Part shown: positions 39,376-48,427 of the stretch, in pieces
Layout of the letters: each line of letters begins with the position of its first letter
Position numbering within the stretch: position 1 is the stretch's first letter
DNA from: Aureimonas sp. SA4125
GTDB taxonomy: Bacteria; Pseudomonadota; Alphaproteobacteria; Rhizobiales; Rhizobiaceae
Direction: 5' to 3'
DNA length: 64,000 bases
Assembly: GCF_019973775.1 (NCBI RefSeq)
Contig: NZ_AP025032.1
Span: 1,116,001-1,180,000, forward strand
Made by a program: the position numbers and the translations under genes
Notes under the pieces: model-generated
Database searches by the model: none
What the model was told of the DNA's origin: nothing
The model's input: only the letters and a program-made list of their open reading frames with translations

Positions 39376-41211
39376 ATGACCGATATCTTCGCCAATCTCC
39401 CGCGCTCCGCCATCGCTTCGGCTGCATCCGGCAGCGACAGCCTGCCCGAGTGGGATCTCGACGATCTCTACAAAGGCATGGATGCGCCGGAGATCGAAGC
39501 CGATCTCCTCAAGGGGGCCGCCATGGCAACTGCGTTTCAGGCGCGCTGGCGCGGGATCCTTGCCGAGGAGGCGAACCAGCCCGGCGGCGGGGGGATCGCC
39601 GATGCCCTGAAGGCGCTGGAGGCGCTGGAAGAGATTCTCGGCCGGCTGGTCTCCTACGCCGGGCTGATCTATTCCGGCGATACCTCCGATCCCGCGCGCG
39701 CCAAGTTCTACGGCGACATCCAGTCGGAGATCACCGACATCTCGTCGAAACTCCTGTTCTTTCCGCTGGAGATGAACCGCCTGCCGGACGACGCGCTCGA
39801 CGCGGCGATGGCCGCCAATCCGGCGCTGGCGCACTACCGCCCGTGGATCGTCGACCTGCGCAAGGACAAGCCCTTCCAGCTCGAAGACAGGGTCGAGGAA
39901 CTTTTCCACGACAAGTCGGTGACCGGCCACGGGGCCTGGAACCGCCTGTTCGACGAGACGATGACGGCGCTGCGATTCGACGTCGACGGCGAGGACCTGG
40001 CGCTGGAGGAGACGCTGAACCTCCTGCAGGACGAGAGCCGCGACCGCCGCAAGGCAGCGGCCCTGGCACTGGCCAAGGTGTTCGGCGAGAATCTCAGGAT
40101 TTTCACCCTCATCACCAACACGCTCGCCAAGGACAAGGAGATCTCCGATCGCTGGCGCGGCTTCAAGGATGTCGCCGAGAGCCGGCATCTGGCCAACCGG
40201 GTCGAGCCGGCGGTCGTCGATGCACTGGAGAGTGCCGTCGTCGCCAGCTATCCCGCCATCTCGCATCGCTACTACGCCCTGAAGGCGAAGTGGCTCGGCC
40301 TCCCGCAGCTGGAATACTGGGACCGCAACGCGCCGCTTCCGGACGGCGCACGCCGCAACATTTCCTGGGACGAGGCTCGCGAGACGGTGCTCGCCGCCTA
40401 TTCCGGCTTCTCGCCCGACATGGCCGCCATCGCCGGAAAATTCTTCGATCGGCACTGGATCGATGCGGCGACCCGGCCCGGCAAGTCACCGGGCGCCTTC
40501 GCCCATCCGACGGTCCCCTCGGTCCACCCCTATGTCCTGCTGAATTACCTCGGCAAGCCGCGCGACGTGATGACCCTGGCGCACGAGCTGGGTCACGGCG
40601 TCCATCAGGTGCTGGCCGGCCCCCAGGGAGCCCTGATGGCGCCGACGCCGCTGACGCTGGCCGAAACCGCCTCCGTCTTCGGCGAGATGCTGACCTTCCG
40701 CTCCCTCCTCGACGGAGCGAAGACGCCACTGGAGCGAAAGACACTGCTCGCCTCCAAGGTCGAGGACATGATCAACACCGTTGTGCGCCAGATCGCCTTC
40801 TATCGCTTCGAGCGCGAATTGCATCAGGAGCGGCGCAAAGGCGAGCTGACCTCGGACCGGATCGGCGAGATCTGGGTGGCGGTGCAGAAGGAGAGCCTCG
40901 GGCCGTCGATCCATCTGGATGCCGGCTACGAGACCTTCTGGACCTATGTCCCGCACTTCATCCATTCGCCGTTCTACGTCTACGCCTATGCCTTCGGCGA
41001 CTGTCTCGTGAACTCGCTCTACGCGGTCTACCAGAACTCCGAGGACGGCTTTCAGGAGAAATACTTCGCCATGCTGAAAGCCGGTGGAACGAGGCATCAT
41101 TCCGAGCTTCTCGCACCCTTCGGCCTCGACGCCTCCGACCCGTCCTTCTGGTCGCGCGGACTCGCCGTCATCTCCGGATTCATCGACGAGTTGGAGACGC
41201 TCGGCGGCTGA
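39376..41211 (+). CDS. pepF: M3-family oligoendopeptidase F
   Basis: A 611-residue cytosolic zinc peptidase. The HELGH motif sits in VMTLAHELGHGVHQVL with the downstream Glu in LAETASVFGEML, and FETFWTYVPHFIHSPFYVYA-like sequence near the C-terminus is family-typical. It degrades oligopeptides. The ATG at 39376 follows AGGAA; the frame is open upstream but would run through the inverted repeat. Confidence 0.93.
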   Translation: MTDIFANLPRSAIASAASGSDSLPEWDLDDLYKGMDAPEIEADLLKGAAMATAFQARWRGILAEEANQPGGGGIADALKALEALEEILGRLVSYAGLIYSGDTSDPARAKFYGDIQSEITDISSKLLFFPLEMNRLPDDALDAAMAANPALAHYRPWIVDLRKDKPFQLEDRVEELFHDKSVTGHGAWNRLFDETMTALRFDVDGEDLALEETLNLLQDESRDRRKAAALALAKVFGENLRIFTLITNTLAKDKEISDRWRGFKDVAESRHLANRVEPAVVDALESAVVASYPAISHRYYALKAKWLGLPQLEYWDRNAPLPDGARRNISWDEARETVLAAYSGFSPDMAAIAGKFFDRHWIDAATRPGKSPGAFAHPTVPSVHPYVLLNYLGKPRDVMTLAHELGHGVHQVLAGPQGALMAPTPLTLAETASVFGEMLTFRSLLDGAKTPLERKTLLASKVEDMINTVVRQIAFYRFERELHQERRKGELTSDRIGEIWVAVQKESLGPSIHLDAGYETFWTYVPHFIHSPFYVYAYAFGDCLVNSLYAVYQNSEDGFQEKYFAMLKAGGTRHHSELLAPFGLDASDPSFWSRGLAVISGFIDELETLGG

Positions 41212-41437
41212 AGGGCCCGATCCCTGCGGTCTTTCTGACGGCGCACCGAGCATCGTTGCCACAAACGTCGGCCGCGATAAGCTCAACCGGGTCACCGCGC
41301 TCTCGTTGCGTGCGGCCGAAAAAACATGTCAAAGGAAACACGCCGATAGGAAAGGCCACGCCCTGCATTAAATGCTGAGGCACCGCCGCGCGTCTTTCCT
41401 TTGGCTCCGATATGCTCTAGCCGCAGGCGAGCAGACA

Positions 41438-41462
41438 CGGTGCGACCTTGAGGGCCGCACCG
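41438..41462 (+). promoter_or_regulatory. Hairpin in the homospermidine synthase leader
   Basis: CGGTGCG (41438-41444) pairs with CGCACCG (41456-41462), ending 22 bases before the start codon. It could tune translation or be a polyamine-responsive element; only the pairing is seen. Confidence 0.4.
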
Positions 41463-41484
41463 CTCTTCGAAAGGATTAGCCGCC

Positions 41485-42930
41485 ATGGCGAATGATAAGC
41501 ATCCGATCCACGGCAGCATCACCGGGCCGATCGTCATGATCGGCTTCGGGTCGATCGGTCGCGGAACGCTGCCGCTGATCGAGCGCCATTTTCACCACGA
41601 CACGTCGCGCTTCACCGTCATCGACCCCCGCGACGACGATCGCAAGCTGCTCGACGACCGCGGCATCGCTTTCGTCCACCGGAAGCTGACGCGCAAGAAT
41701 TACGAGGAGATCCTGACGCCGCTGCTTACCAAGGGCGAGGGGCAGGGTTTCTGCGTCAACCTTTCGATCGACACCGGCTCGCTCGACATCATGAGGCTCT
41801 GCCGCGAACTCGGCGTGCTCTATATCGACACCGTCATCGAGCCGTGGCTTGGCTTCTACTTCGACGACACGATCTCCAATGCCGAACGCACCAATTATGC
41901 GCTGCGCGAGACCTTGAAGAAGGAACAGCGCAAGAGCCCTGGCGGCACCACGGCCGTCTCCTGCTGCGGCGCCAATCCGGGCATGGTCTCCTGGTTCGTC
42001 AAGCAGGCGCTCCTCGATGTCGCCGCCGAGATCGGCAGCGACATCGAGGAGCCAGCCTACAACGACCGCGAGGGCTGGGCGAAGCTCATGAAGAAGGTCG
42101 GCGTGAAGGGGATCCATATCGCCGAGCGCGACACCCAGCGTGCCAAACGGCCAAAGCCGATCAACATGTTCTGGAACACCTGGTCTGTCGAGGGACTGAT
42201 CTCGGAAGGCATGCAGCCGGCGGAGCTCGGCTGGGGCACGCACGAAAAGTGGATGCCGAAGAACGCCAAGACGCACAAGAAGGGCCATGGCGCCGGAATC
42301 TTCCTGGAGCAGCCTGGCGGCAACACCCGGGTTCGCAGCTGGTGCCCAACCCCAGGGCCGCAGTATGGCTTCCTCGTCACCCACAACGAGGCGATCTCGA
42401 TATCGGACTATTTCACCGTCCGCGACAAGCATGACGAGGTCACCTACCGACCGACGTGCCATTATGCCTACCACCCCTGCAACGACGCGGTGCTGTCGCT
42501 GCACGAGCTCTTCGGCGCGGCGGGCCGGATCCAGCCGGCGCAGCACATCCTCACCGAGGACGAACTCGTCGACGGCATCGACGAACTCGGCGTGCTTCTC
42601 TTCGGCCACGCCAAGAACGCCTACTGGTACGGCTCGCAGCTCTCGCTGGCCGAGGCGCGCAAGCTCGCGCCCTATCAGAACGCGACCGGGATGCAGGTCA
42701 CGTCGGCGGTTCTCGCCGGCATGGTGTGGGCGCTGGAGAATCCGCAGGCCGGCATCGTCGAGGCCGACGAGATGGACTACAAGCGGTGCCTCGAAGTCCA
42801 GCGACCCTATCTCGGACCCGTGCGCGGCTACTATACCGACTGGACGCCGCTGACCGATCGCCCCGGGCTCTTCCCCGAACATCTGGACGAGAGCGATCCC
42901 TGGCAGTTCAAGAATATTCTGGTTCGCTGA
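41485..42930 (+). CDS. hss: Homospermidine synthase
   Basis: A 481-residue NAD-dependent enzyme that makes sym-homospermidine from two putrescines, the signature polyamine of many rhizobia. The Rossmann motif is PIVMIGFGSIGRGTLPLIER; family blocks include VLYIDTVIEPWLGFYFDDTI, SCCGANPGMVSWFVKQALLD, PINMFWNTWSVEGLISEGMQ and PTCHYAYHPCNDAVLSLHEL. GAAAGGATT provides the ribosome binding site. It stands alone, without ornithine decarboxylase nearby. Confidence 0.95.
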   Translation: MANDKHPIHGSITGPIVMIGFGSIGRGTLPLIERHFHHDTSRFTVIDPRDDDRKLLDDRGIAFVHRKLTRKNYEEILTPLLTKGEGQGFCVNLSIDTGSLDIMRLCRELGVLYIDTVIEPWLGFYFDDTISNAERTNYALRETLKKEQRKSPGGTTAVSCCGANPGMVSWFVKQALLDVAAEIGSDIEEPAYNDREGWAKLMKKVGVKGIHIAERDTQRAKRPKPINMFWNTWSVEGLISEGMQPAELGWGTHEKWMPKNAKTHKKGHGAGIFLEQPGGNTRVRSWCPTPGPQYGFLVTHNEAISISDYFTVRDKHDEVTYRPTCHYAYHPCNDAVLSLHELFGAAGRIQPAQHILTEDELVDGIDELGVLLFGHAKNAYWYGSQLSLAEARKLAPYQNATGMQVTSAVLAGMVWALENPQAGIVEADEMDYKRCLEVQRPYLGPVRGYYTDWTPLTDRPGLFPEHLDESDPWQFKNILVR

Positions 42931-43042
42931 CTTCAGGGTAAGGCACGAAAAACAAATGGTTTCTATCAGTTGGGACATCTGGTCATTTCGGCCGCCCGCT
43001 GTAGGATGATTCTTGGCGAACGTTGTGGTTGGGGGGGCATGG

Positions 43043-43501
43043 ATGACCGACATCCATGACGATGCGGATGTGAGACGCGAAATTGTCAAGGACGTCATGG
43101 ATGCCGTGATGTCCGGCAAGGTCGCCAGCATCGCGCGCCATCTCGCGCCGAGTGCCGTCTTTTCCAGCCGCAGCAATGCGGGGATCATCGATGCGCCATG
43201 GTTCGGCCGCATGGAGGGTGAGTTCCGGCTGACGGGCGAGGAGGAGGCGAAGGCCTTTCTCGGCGAGATGCTCCGGCGCGCCAGCTATATCTCCTACGAG
43301 GAGCGCGGCATCATCGTCGAGGACGACCAGGCCGCCTGCCTCTGCGACTGGACGCGCCGCGACGAACGCAACGGCTCGCTCGTCACCGGCACGACCATGT
43401 ACTGGTTCGTCTTCAACAGCAGCCTGCAGATCCGCTCGATCGAGACGATCGGTTCGATTCACTCCGTCATTCCCGCGTTCAATCCCGAGCCGGCTGTCTG
43501 A
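43043..43501 (+). CDS. SnoaL/NTF2-like hypothetical protein
   Basis: A 152-residue protein (MTDIHDDADVRREIVKDVMD start) with an NTF2-like pattern: helix, IARHLAPSAVFSSRS, then strands IIVEDDQAACLCDWTRRDER and MYWFVFNSSLQIRSIETIGS. No catalytic set is recognised. An earlier ATG at 43013 is possible; 43043 has a G-rich ribosome binding site. It lies between hss and the Omp10-like gene. Confidence 0.65.
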   Translation: MTDIHDDADVRREIVKDVMDAVMSGKVASIARHLAPSAVFSSRSNAGIIDAPWFGRMEGEFRLTGEEEAKAFLGEMLRRASYISYEERGIIVEDDQAACLCDWTRRDERNGSLVTGTTMYWFVFNSSLQIRSIETIGSIHSVIPAFNPEPAV

Positions 43502-43594
43502 CGCGATCCGCCCGTCCGCCTGCCAGACCCGCTGGCGATGACAGCCCGTCCAATGTCTTGTAAACCTCATTCCATCGTCCTCCGGAGTTCCACC

Positions 43595-43975
43595 ATGCGC
43601 CGCGCCCCGTTGATCGCCGTCATGTCCGCCCTCGTGATGCTGGGCGCCTGCCAGTCGCAGGGCGTGCGAAATGCCAGTCTTGCCCCCGCGCCGGTCCGGC
43701 CGCAGGGGATCGAGGGCAGTTGGGCGTCGGTCGGCGGCCCGGTCGCCTACAACGCCAATTTTTCCGGCGGCAATTTCACCTCGGCCGAGGCCGGCACGGG
43801 TGCCTTGCTGGCCTCGGGAAGCTACCGGTCGATCGGCCCCGGCCAGGTGACCATCGATTACACGTCGAAGCTGCGGGGCACGCGGGTCGCGGCGAACTGC
43901 AACCAGGTCGACGTCGATCGGCTGGCCTGCGCGTCCTCGAACGGCAGCCGGTTCGAGTTTACCCGCCGCGGTTGA
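43595..43975 (+). CDS. Omp10-like outer-membrane lipoprotein
   Basis: A 126-residue lipoprotein with signal peptide and lipobox MLGAC (Cys19). The mature part resembles Brucella Omp10: GIEGSWASVGGPVAYNANFS, GALLASGSYRSIGPGQVTID, LRGTRVAANCNQVDVDRLAC, SSNGSRFEFTRRG. The two cysteines in the C-terminal half probably form a disulfide, as in Inh-like folds. Brucella omp10 also lies just before hemH, which supports orthology. Confidence 0.85.
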   Translation: MRRAPLIAVMSALVMLGACQSQGVRNASLAPAPVRPQGIEGSWASVGGPVAYNANFSGGNFTSAEAGTGALLASGSYRSIGPGQVTIDYTSKLRGTRVAANCNQVDVDRLACASSNGSRFEFTRRG

Positions 43976-44130
43976 CGGCAAGACAGGCCGGCGCAGCGGG
44001 GCAGGGCTCCAGGCGCCGGCTGCGTGCGAAGATCGGTCGCGTACCGTTTCATCGAAGGCGCCGCTAGGGTCGCGCCGAAGTCGGTCGGCCTCTGGGGCGC
44101 GACGCACTGCATGATCGGGAAATCGCACGA

Positions 44131-45189
44131 ATGAATGCTCACACGCTTGATACTGGACGCTCCATCGGTCCGCTGCCGGTCGGCCATCCTCCCGTCATGC
44201 CGAAGAAGGTCGGGGTGCTCCTCGTCAATCTCGGCACGCCGGATGGCACGACCTATCGGCCGATGCGGCGCTACCTCAAGGAGTTCCTGTCCGACAAGCG
44301 TGTCATCGAATGGCCGCGCCTGCTCTGGTATCCGATCCTTTACGGTATCGTCCTCAACACAAGGCCGACGAAATCGGGCAAGGCCTATGCCTCGATCTGG
44401 AACGAGGAGCTGAACGAGTCGCCGCTGCGCACCTTCACGCGGGCCCAGGGCGAGAAGCTCGCCATCCGCATGGCCGGCAGCACGACCGTCGTCGTCGACT
44501 GGGCCATGCGCTACGGCCAGCCCTCGATCGCCGAGCGTACCGATGCGTTGATGGCCGAGGGCTGCGAGCGCATTCTCGTCTATCCGCTCTACCCCCAGTA
44601 CTCCGCCTCGACCACGGCGACCGTCAACGACAAGTTCTTCGAGCACATGATGACCAAGCGCTGGATGCCGGCGGTGCGCACGGTTCCGGCCTATCACGAC
44701 GATCCGGTCTATATCGACGCGCTCGCCCGCTCGATCGAGAAGCACCTGGCGACGCTCGACTTCGAGCCCGAACGCGTGATCACCACCTATCACGGCATCC
44801 CGCAGAGCTATTTCCGCAAGGGGGATCCGTACCACTGCCACTGCCAGAAGACCTCGCGCCTGCTGGAGCAGCGCCTCGGCTGGCCGAAGGGCCGGCTGAT
44901 GACGACCTTCCAGTCGCGGTTCGGACCTGAGGAATGGCTGCAGCCCTACACCGACAAGACGGTCGAGGCGCTGGCCAAGGAAGGCATCAAGAGCATCGCC
45001 ATCCTCAATCCCGGTTTCGTTTCCGACTGCCTGGAGACGCTGGAAGAGATCGCGGTGGAAGCGGGCGAGATCTTTCTCCACAATGGCGGCGAGAAATTCA
45101 GCCACATCCCCTGTCTCAACGACAGCGAGGAAGGCATGGACGTGATCGAGTCGATGGTCCGGCGGGAACTTCTCGGCTGGGTCGGGTGA
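44131..45189 (+). CDS. hemH: Ferrochelatase
   Basis: A 352-residue enzyme inserting Fe2+ into protoporphyrin IX. Visible are VGVLLVNLGTPDGTTYRPMR at the N-terminus, LVYPLYPQYSASTTATVNDK, the signature TYHGIPQSYFRKGDPYHCHC with the catalytic His, and LNPGFVSDCLETLEEIAVEA. It would also supply heme for the DUF3445 enzyme of region 1. Confidence 0.97.
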   Translation: MNAHTLDTGRSIGPLPVGHPPVMPKKVGVLLVNLGTPDGTTYRPMRRYLKEFLSDKRVIEWPRLLWYPILYGIVLNTRPTKSGKAYASIWNEELNESPLRTFTRAQGEKLAIRMAGSTTVVVDWAMRYGQPSIAERTDALMAEGCERILVYPLYPQYSASTTATVNDKFFEHMMTKRWMPAVRTVPAYHDDPVYIDALARSIEKHLATLDFEPERVITTYHGIPQSYFRKGDPYHCHCQKTSRLLEQRLGWPKGRLMTTFQSRFGPEEWLQPYTDKTVEALAKEGIKSIAILNPGFVSDCLETLEEIAVEAGEIFLHNGGEKFSHIPCLNDSEEGMDVIESMVRRELLGWVG

Positions 45190-45317
45190 GCCGGTCGGAG
45201 CCGTGGCACCAGTAAGACTTCCGGCGGTCACGTCGTTGACAGGGTCGGATGCTAGGCTGAGACTCGCGCGATGAGATCCCTTCGCCCTTCCAGCCGCTCG
45301 TCATGCAAGGATCGTTC

Positions 45318-45788
45318 ATGTTTCGCCAAGTTTTGAAAATCTGGCGCCCGATGATGGGAACCGCCGCGCCGGCGGTCGCTTTTCTTGCCCTCTTGTCGCC
45401 GCTGGCGGCGACGGAGGCGAAGGCCGATTTCCGCGTCTGCAACGGCACGCAGGAACTCGTCGGCGTTGCCATCGGCTATCGCGCCGAGGCCGGCTGGACG
45501 ACCGAGGGCTGGTGGCGCATCCCGGCCACGTCCTGCAAGGTGATCATCGAGGGCACCTTGTCGTCGCGCTACTACTACCTCTACGCCGAGGATGCCGAGG
45601 GCAAGGGACGCTGGGCCGGGTCGGTCAATCTCTGCATCGCCGAAAACGAGTTCAAGATCACCGACGTGAAGGATTGTTTCGCGCGCGGCTATCAAAAGAT
45701 GGGCTTCCGAGAGTATGACACGGGCGAACAGGGGAGCTGGATGGTTCAACTGACCGAAACGCCACGCGGGGGAACAGCAACGCCATGA
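45318..45788 (+). CDS. DUF1036 secreted or membrane protein
   Basis: A 156-residue protein with an N-terminal hydrophobic signal (AVAFLALLSPLAATEAKA) and the DUF1036 domain: FRVCNGTQELVGVAIGYRAE, GWWRIPATSCKVIIEGTLSS, YYYLYAEDAEGKGRWAG, CIAENEFKITDVKDCFARGY. Function unknown. The ATG at 45318 follows AAGGA. Its stop overlaps the pyk start (ATGA), the conserved rhizobial pairing. Confidence 0.88.
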   Translation: MFRQVLKIWRPMMGTAAPAVAFLALLSPLAATEAKADFRVCNGTQELVGVAIGYRAEAGWTTEGWWRIPATSCKVIIEGTLSSRYYYLYAEDAEGKGRWAGSVNLCIAENEFKITDVKDCFARGYQKMGFREYDTGEQGSWMVQLTETPRGGTATP

Positions 45789-47224
45789 GACGCAATCGCC
45801 GAGTTAAGATCCTTGCGACCCTCGGGCCGGCCTCCTCCGAGGAGGCGATGATCCGCAAGCTTCACGAGGCGGGCGCCGACGTCTTCCGCATCAATATGAG
45901 CCATACCGACCACGACACCATGCGCGAGCTGGTCCGCCGTATCCGCTCGGTCGAACTTGCTGTCGGCCGTCCGATCGGCATTCTCGCCGATCTGCAGGGG
46001 CCGAAACTGCGCGTCGGCAAATTCAAGGGCGGGACCGTGACGCTGGCGCTCGGCCAGCATTTCACCCTCGACGACAATCCCGAGGAAGGCGACGAGACGC
46101 GCGTCTTCCTGCCCCATCCGGAAATCCTGGAGGCCGTGCAGGTCGGTCACCGTCTCTTGATCGACGATGGCCGGTTGCAGCTTCTGGTGCTGGAGACCGA
46201 CAACAAGCACATCCGTTGCAAGGTCGTCGCCGGCGACAAGATTTCCAACCGCAAGGGCGTCAGCCTTCCCGACACCCTCCTGTCGAGCGGCGCGCTGACG
46301 GAAAAGGATCGCAAGGATCTCGACGCGGTTCTCGCCGTCGGTGACGTCGACTGGGTCGCGCTCTCCTTCATCCAGCGTCCCGAGGATCTCGCCGAGGCCC
46401 GCAAGATCTCGCGGGGCCGCGTCGCGCTCATGTCGAAGATCGAGAAGCCGCAAGCCGTCGAACGGCTCGACGAGATCATCGAACTCTCGGACGCCATCAT
46501 GGTGGCGCGCGGCGATCTCGGCGTCGAGCTGCCGCTGGAAATGGTGCCGTCGATCCAGAAGCGCATCACCCGCGCCGCCCGCAAGGCAGGCAAGCCGGTG
46601 GTCGTTGCCACGCAGATGCTGGAATCAATGATCACCGCGCCGGTGCCGACCCGCGCCGAAGTGTCGGACGTCTCGGTCGCCGTCTACGAAGGCGCCGACG
46701 CCATCATGCTCTCGGCCGAATCGGCGGCGGGCAACTATCCGGTCGAGGCGGTGGCGACGATGAACCGGATCGCCGAGCAGATCGAGCAGGATCCGCTCTA
46801 TTCCGGCATCATCCTGGCTCAGCGCTCCGAGCCGGAAGCAACCGGTGCCGATGCCGTGTCGCTGGCGGCGCGGCAGATGGCCGAGACGCTGCACGTCGCG
46901 GTCATCGTCACCTATACCGCGACGGGCACGACGGGACTGCGCACCGCCCGCGAGCGGCCGATGACGCCCATCCTCGCGCTCTCGCCGGTGCTCTCCACCG
47001 CCCGCCGCCTGTCGCTCTGCTGGGGCCTGCACTGCGTCGTCACCGAGGACGCCTACGAACTGGACGCGATGATCGACACGGCCTGCCGTATCGCCGTCGA
47101 GGAAGGCTATGCCCGTGCCGGCGAGCGGGTGATCATCACCGCCGGCGTGCCGCTGCGCATTCCGGGCTCCACCAACATGCTGCGCATCGCGCATATCGGG
47201 TCGGACGGCCTTTCGGCGGTCTGA
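45785..47224 (+). CDS. pyk: Pyruvate kinase
   Basis: A 479-residue glycolytic enzyme: phosphoenolpyruvate + ADP to pyruvate + ATP. N-terminal RRVKILATLGPASSEEAMIR, active-site Lys in ALMSKIEKPQAVERLDEIIE, metal site VARGDLGVELP, and MQETERAL-type motif VVVATQMLESMITAPVPTRA; the C-terminal allosteric domain includes TYTATGTTGLRTARERPMTP. Its ATG overlaps the DUF1036 stop by four bases, so translation is coupled. Confidence 0.97.
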   Translation: MRRNRRVKILATLGPASSEEAMIRKLHEAGADVFRINMSHTDHDTMRELVRRIRSVELAVGRPIGILADLQGPKLRVGKFKGGTVTLALGQHFTLDDNPEEGDETRVFLPHPEILEAVQVGHRLLIDDGRLQLLVLETDNKHIRCKVVAGDKISNRKGVSLPDTLLSSGALTEKDRKDLDAVLAVGDVDWVALSFIQRPEDLAEARKISRGRVALMSKIEKPQAVERLDEIIELSDAIMVARGDLGVELPLEMVPSIQKRITRAARKAGKPVVVATQMLESMITAPVPTRAEVSDVSVAVYEGADAIMLSAESAAGNYPVEAVATMNRIAEQIEQDPLYSGIILAQRSEPEATGADAVSLAARQMAETLHVAVIVTYTATGTTGLRTARERPMTPILALSPVLSTARRLSLCWGLHCVVTEDAYELDAMIDTACRIAVEEGYARAGERVIITAGVPLRIPGSTNMLRIAHIGSDGLSAV

Positions 47225-47340
47225 TCGACGCGGATCGAGAGGGAGACGGCACGCTTCATGGCACGGTGCCGGCTCCTACTGCCTGGGCTGCGGCCCGCTT
47301 CAGCCGGCTGCCTGGCTTTCGCTTGCAAGGAGCGGTGGGC

Positions 47341-48057
47341 TCAGATGCGCTGCCCAGCGAGTTCCTCCGAGAGCCGGCCGACGGCATCCTGGGCGCCTTT
47401 CAGCGTCGGATAGATCTCGAGCACCCTGACATAGGCCTCCAGAGCCTGAGCCTTGCGGTCGGTCGCCTCGAGAATGGCGCCAAGCCCCATCAGCGCGCCG
47501 AAATGACGGGGTTCGAGCTGCAGCGTCCGCTCGATGTCGGCCAGCGACTTGCCGTAATCGCTGGCGATGTAGTTGAGGGTGGCACGCCGGTTCCACGCCT
47601 CGGCAAAATCCGGCTTCATCAAGATGGCCTGATCGAGGAAGTCGAAGGCGGCGCCATTGCGCTTGTCCGTCACCGCTTCGCCGGCCCAGATCAGCATCAG
47701 GTCGGCGGTCGCGCTGCCGCTGGCGGCCCATTCCGCCTGGATCTTGTCGACCGTTCTGTCCGCGGTGGCGCTGGTCGACGCTCGCTTCAGATCGGCAAAC
47801 AACGCGTCCAGTCGCTCGACCCGGCTTGCCGGATCCTTGTCGGGCAACGGGCTGGACGATTCGGCCGAGGGGGCGGGGGAGGGCCTGGCTGCAGGCGGTG
47901 TCGGCCGTGGCGCGGGGCCTGGCGGCGCGTCGACGCCCGGCAGTTGTGCTGCCGAAGGTGGCCTCTCCGTGATCGCCGGATCGACGCCCTGCGCGGCAGC
48001 GGCAAAGGACAGACAGATGAAGGTCAGACAATAGAAAGGGCGCATGCGGAAGAACAT
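47341..48057 (-). CDS. TPR-repeat secreted protein
   Basis: About 238 residues with a signal peptide (MRPFYCLTFICLSFAAAAQG), a Pro/Ala-rich linker to ~85 and three to four TPR-like helices: AAFDFLDQAILMKPDFAEAW, ATLNYIASDYGKSLADIERT, MGLGAILEATDRKAQALEAY. Probably periplasmic, holding protein partners. ATGs at 48057 and 48045 are both possible; neither has an ideal ribosome binding site. Confidence 0.75.
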   Translation of the reverse strand: MFFRMRPFYCLTFICLSFAAAAQGVDPAITERPPSAAQLPGVDAPPGPAPRPTPPAARPSPAPSAESSSPLPDKDPASRVERLDALFADLKRASTSATADRTVDKIQAEWAASGSATADLMLIWAGEAVTDKRNGAAFDFLDQAILMKPDFAEAWNRRATLNYIASDYGKSLADIERTLQLEPRHFGALMGLGAILEATDRKAQALEAYVRVLEIYPTLKGAQDAVGRLSEELAGQRI

Positions 48058-48141
48058 ATCCTCGCGCAGCGCGCCGTCAATGCAAAATTTCTGCAATCGC
48101 CCGTGATCGCCGCGTCGCCCCTGGCGACCCGGCGACGAGCC

Positions 48142-48267
48142 TCAGCCCTGACGGGCCTTGAAGCGCGGCGCGACCTTGTTGATGATGTAGACGCGACCCT
48201 TGCGACGAACCAGGCGGTTGGCGCGGTGGCGACCCTTCAGGGACTTCAGCGAGTTCTTGATCTTCAT
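48142..48267 (-). CDS. ykgO: 50S ribosomal protein L36, type B (YkgO)
   Basis: A 41-residue basic protein, [20 protein letters not shown] followed by [21 protein letters not shown]. The sequence is the zinc-independent (no Cys) L36 paralogue, the usual form in rhizobia. Too short for many gene finders. It lies between the TPR gene and purK. Confidence 0.95.
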   Translation of the reverse strand: MKIKNSLKSLKGRHRANRLVRRKGRVYIINKVAPRFKARQG

Positions 48268-48427
48268 CGTCTTACCGTCGGTCGGTGTGCGGGGAGCGAC
48301 CGGGTTTCCCCTGGCGGGCGCTCAATGAAAAGCGCGCTGTTGCCAGCGCGCCGTGGTTGGTTTGGGGAGTAGCCGCGTGTCACCGGATTGTCAACGAAGG
48401 ACTGGTCCCCACGGCGTCTGAGGGCGC

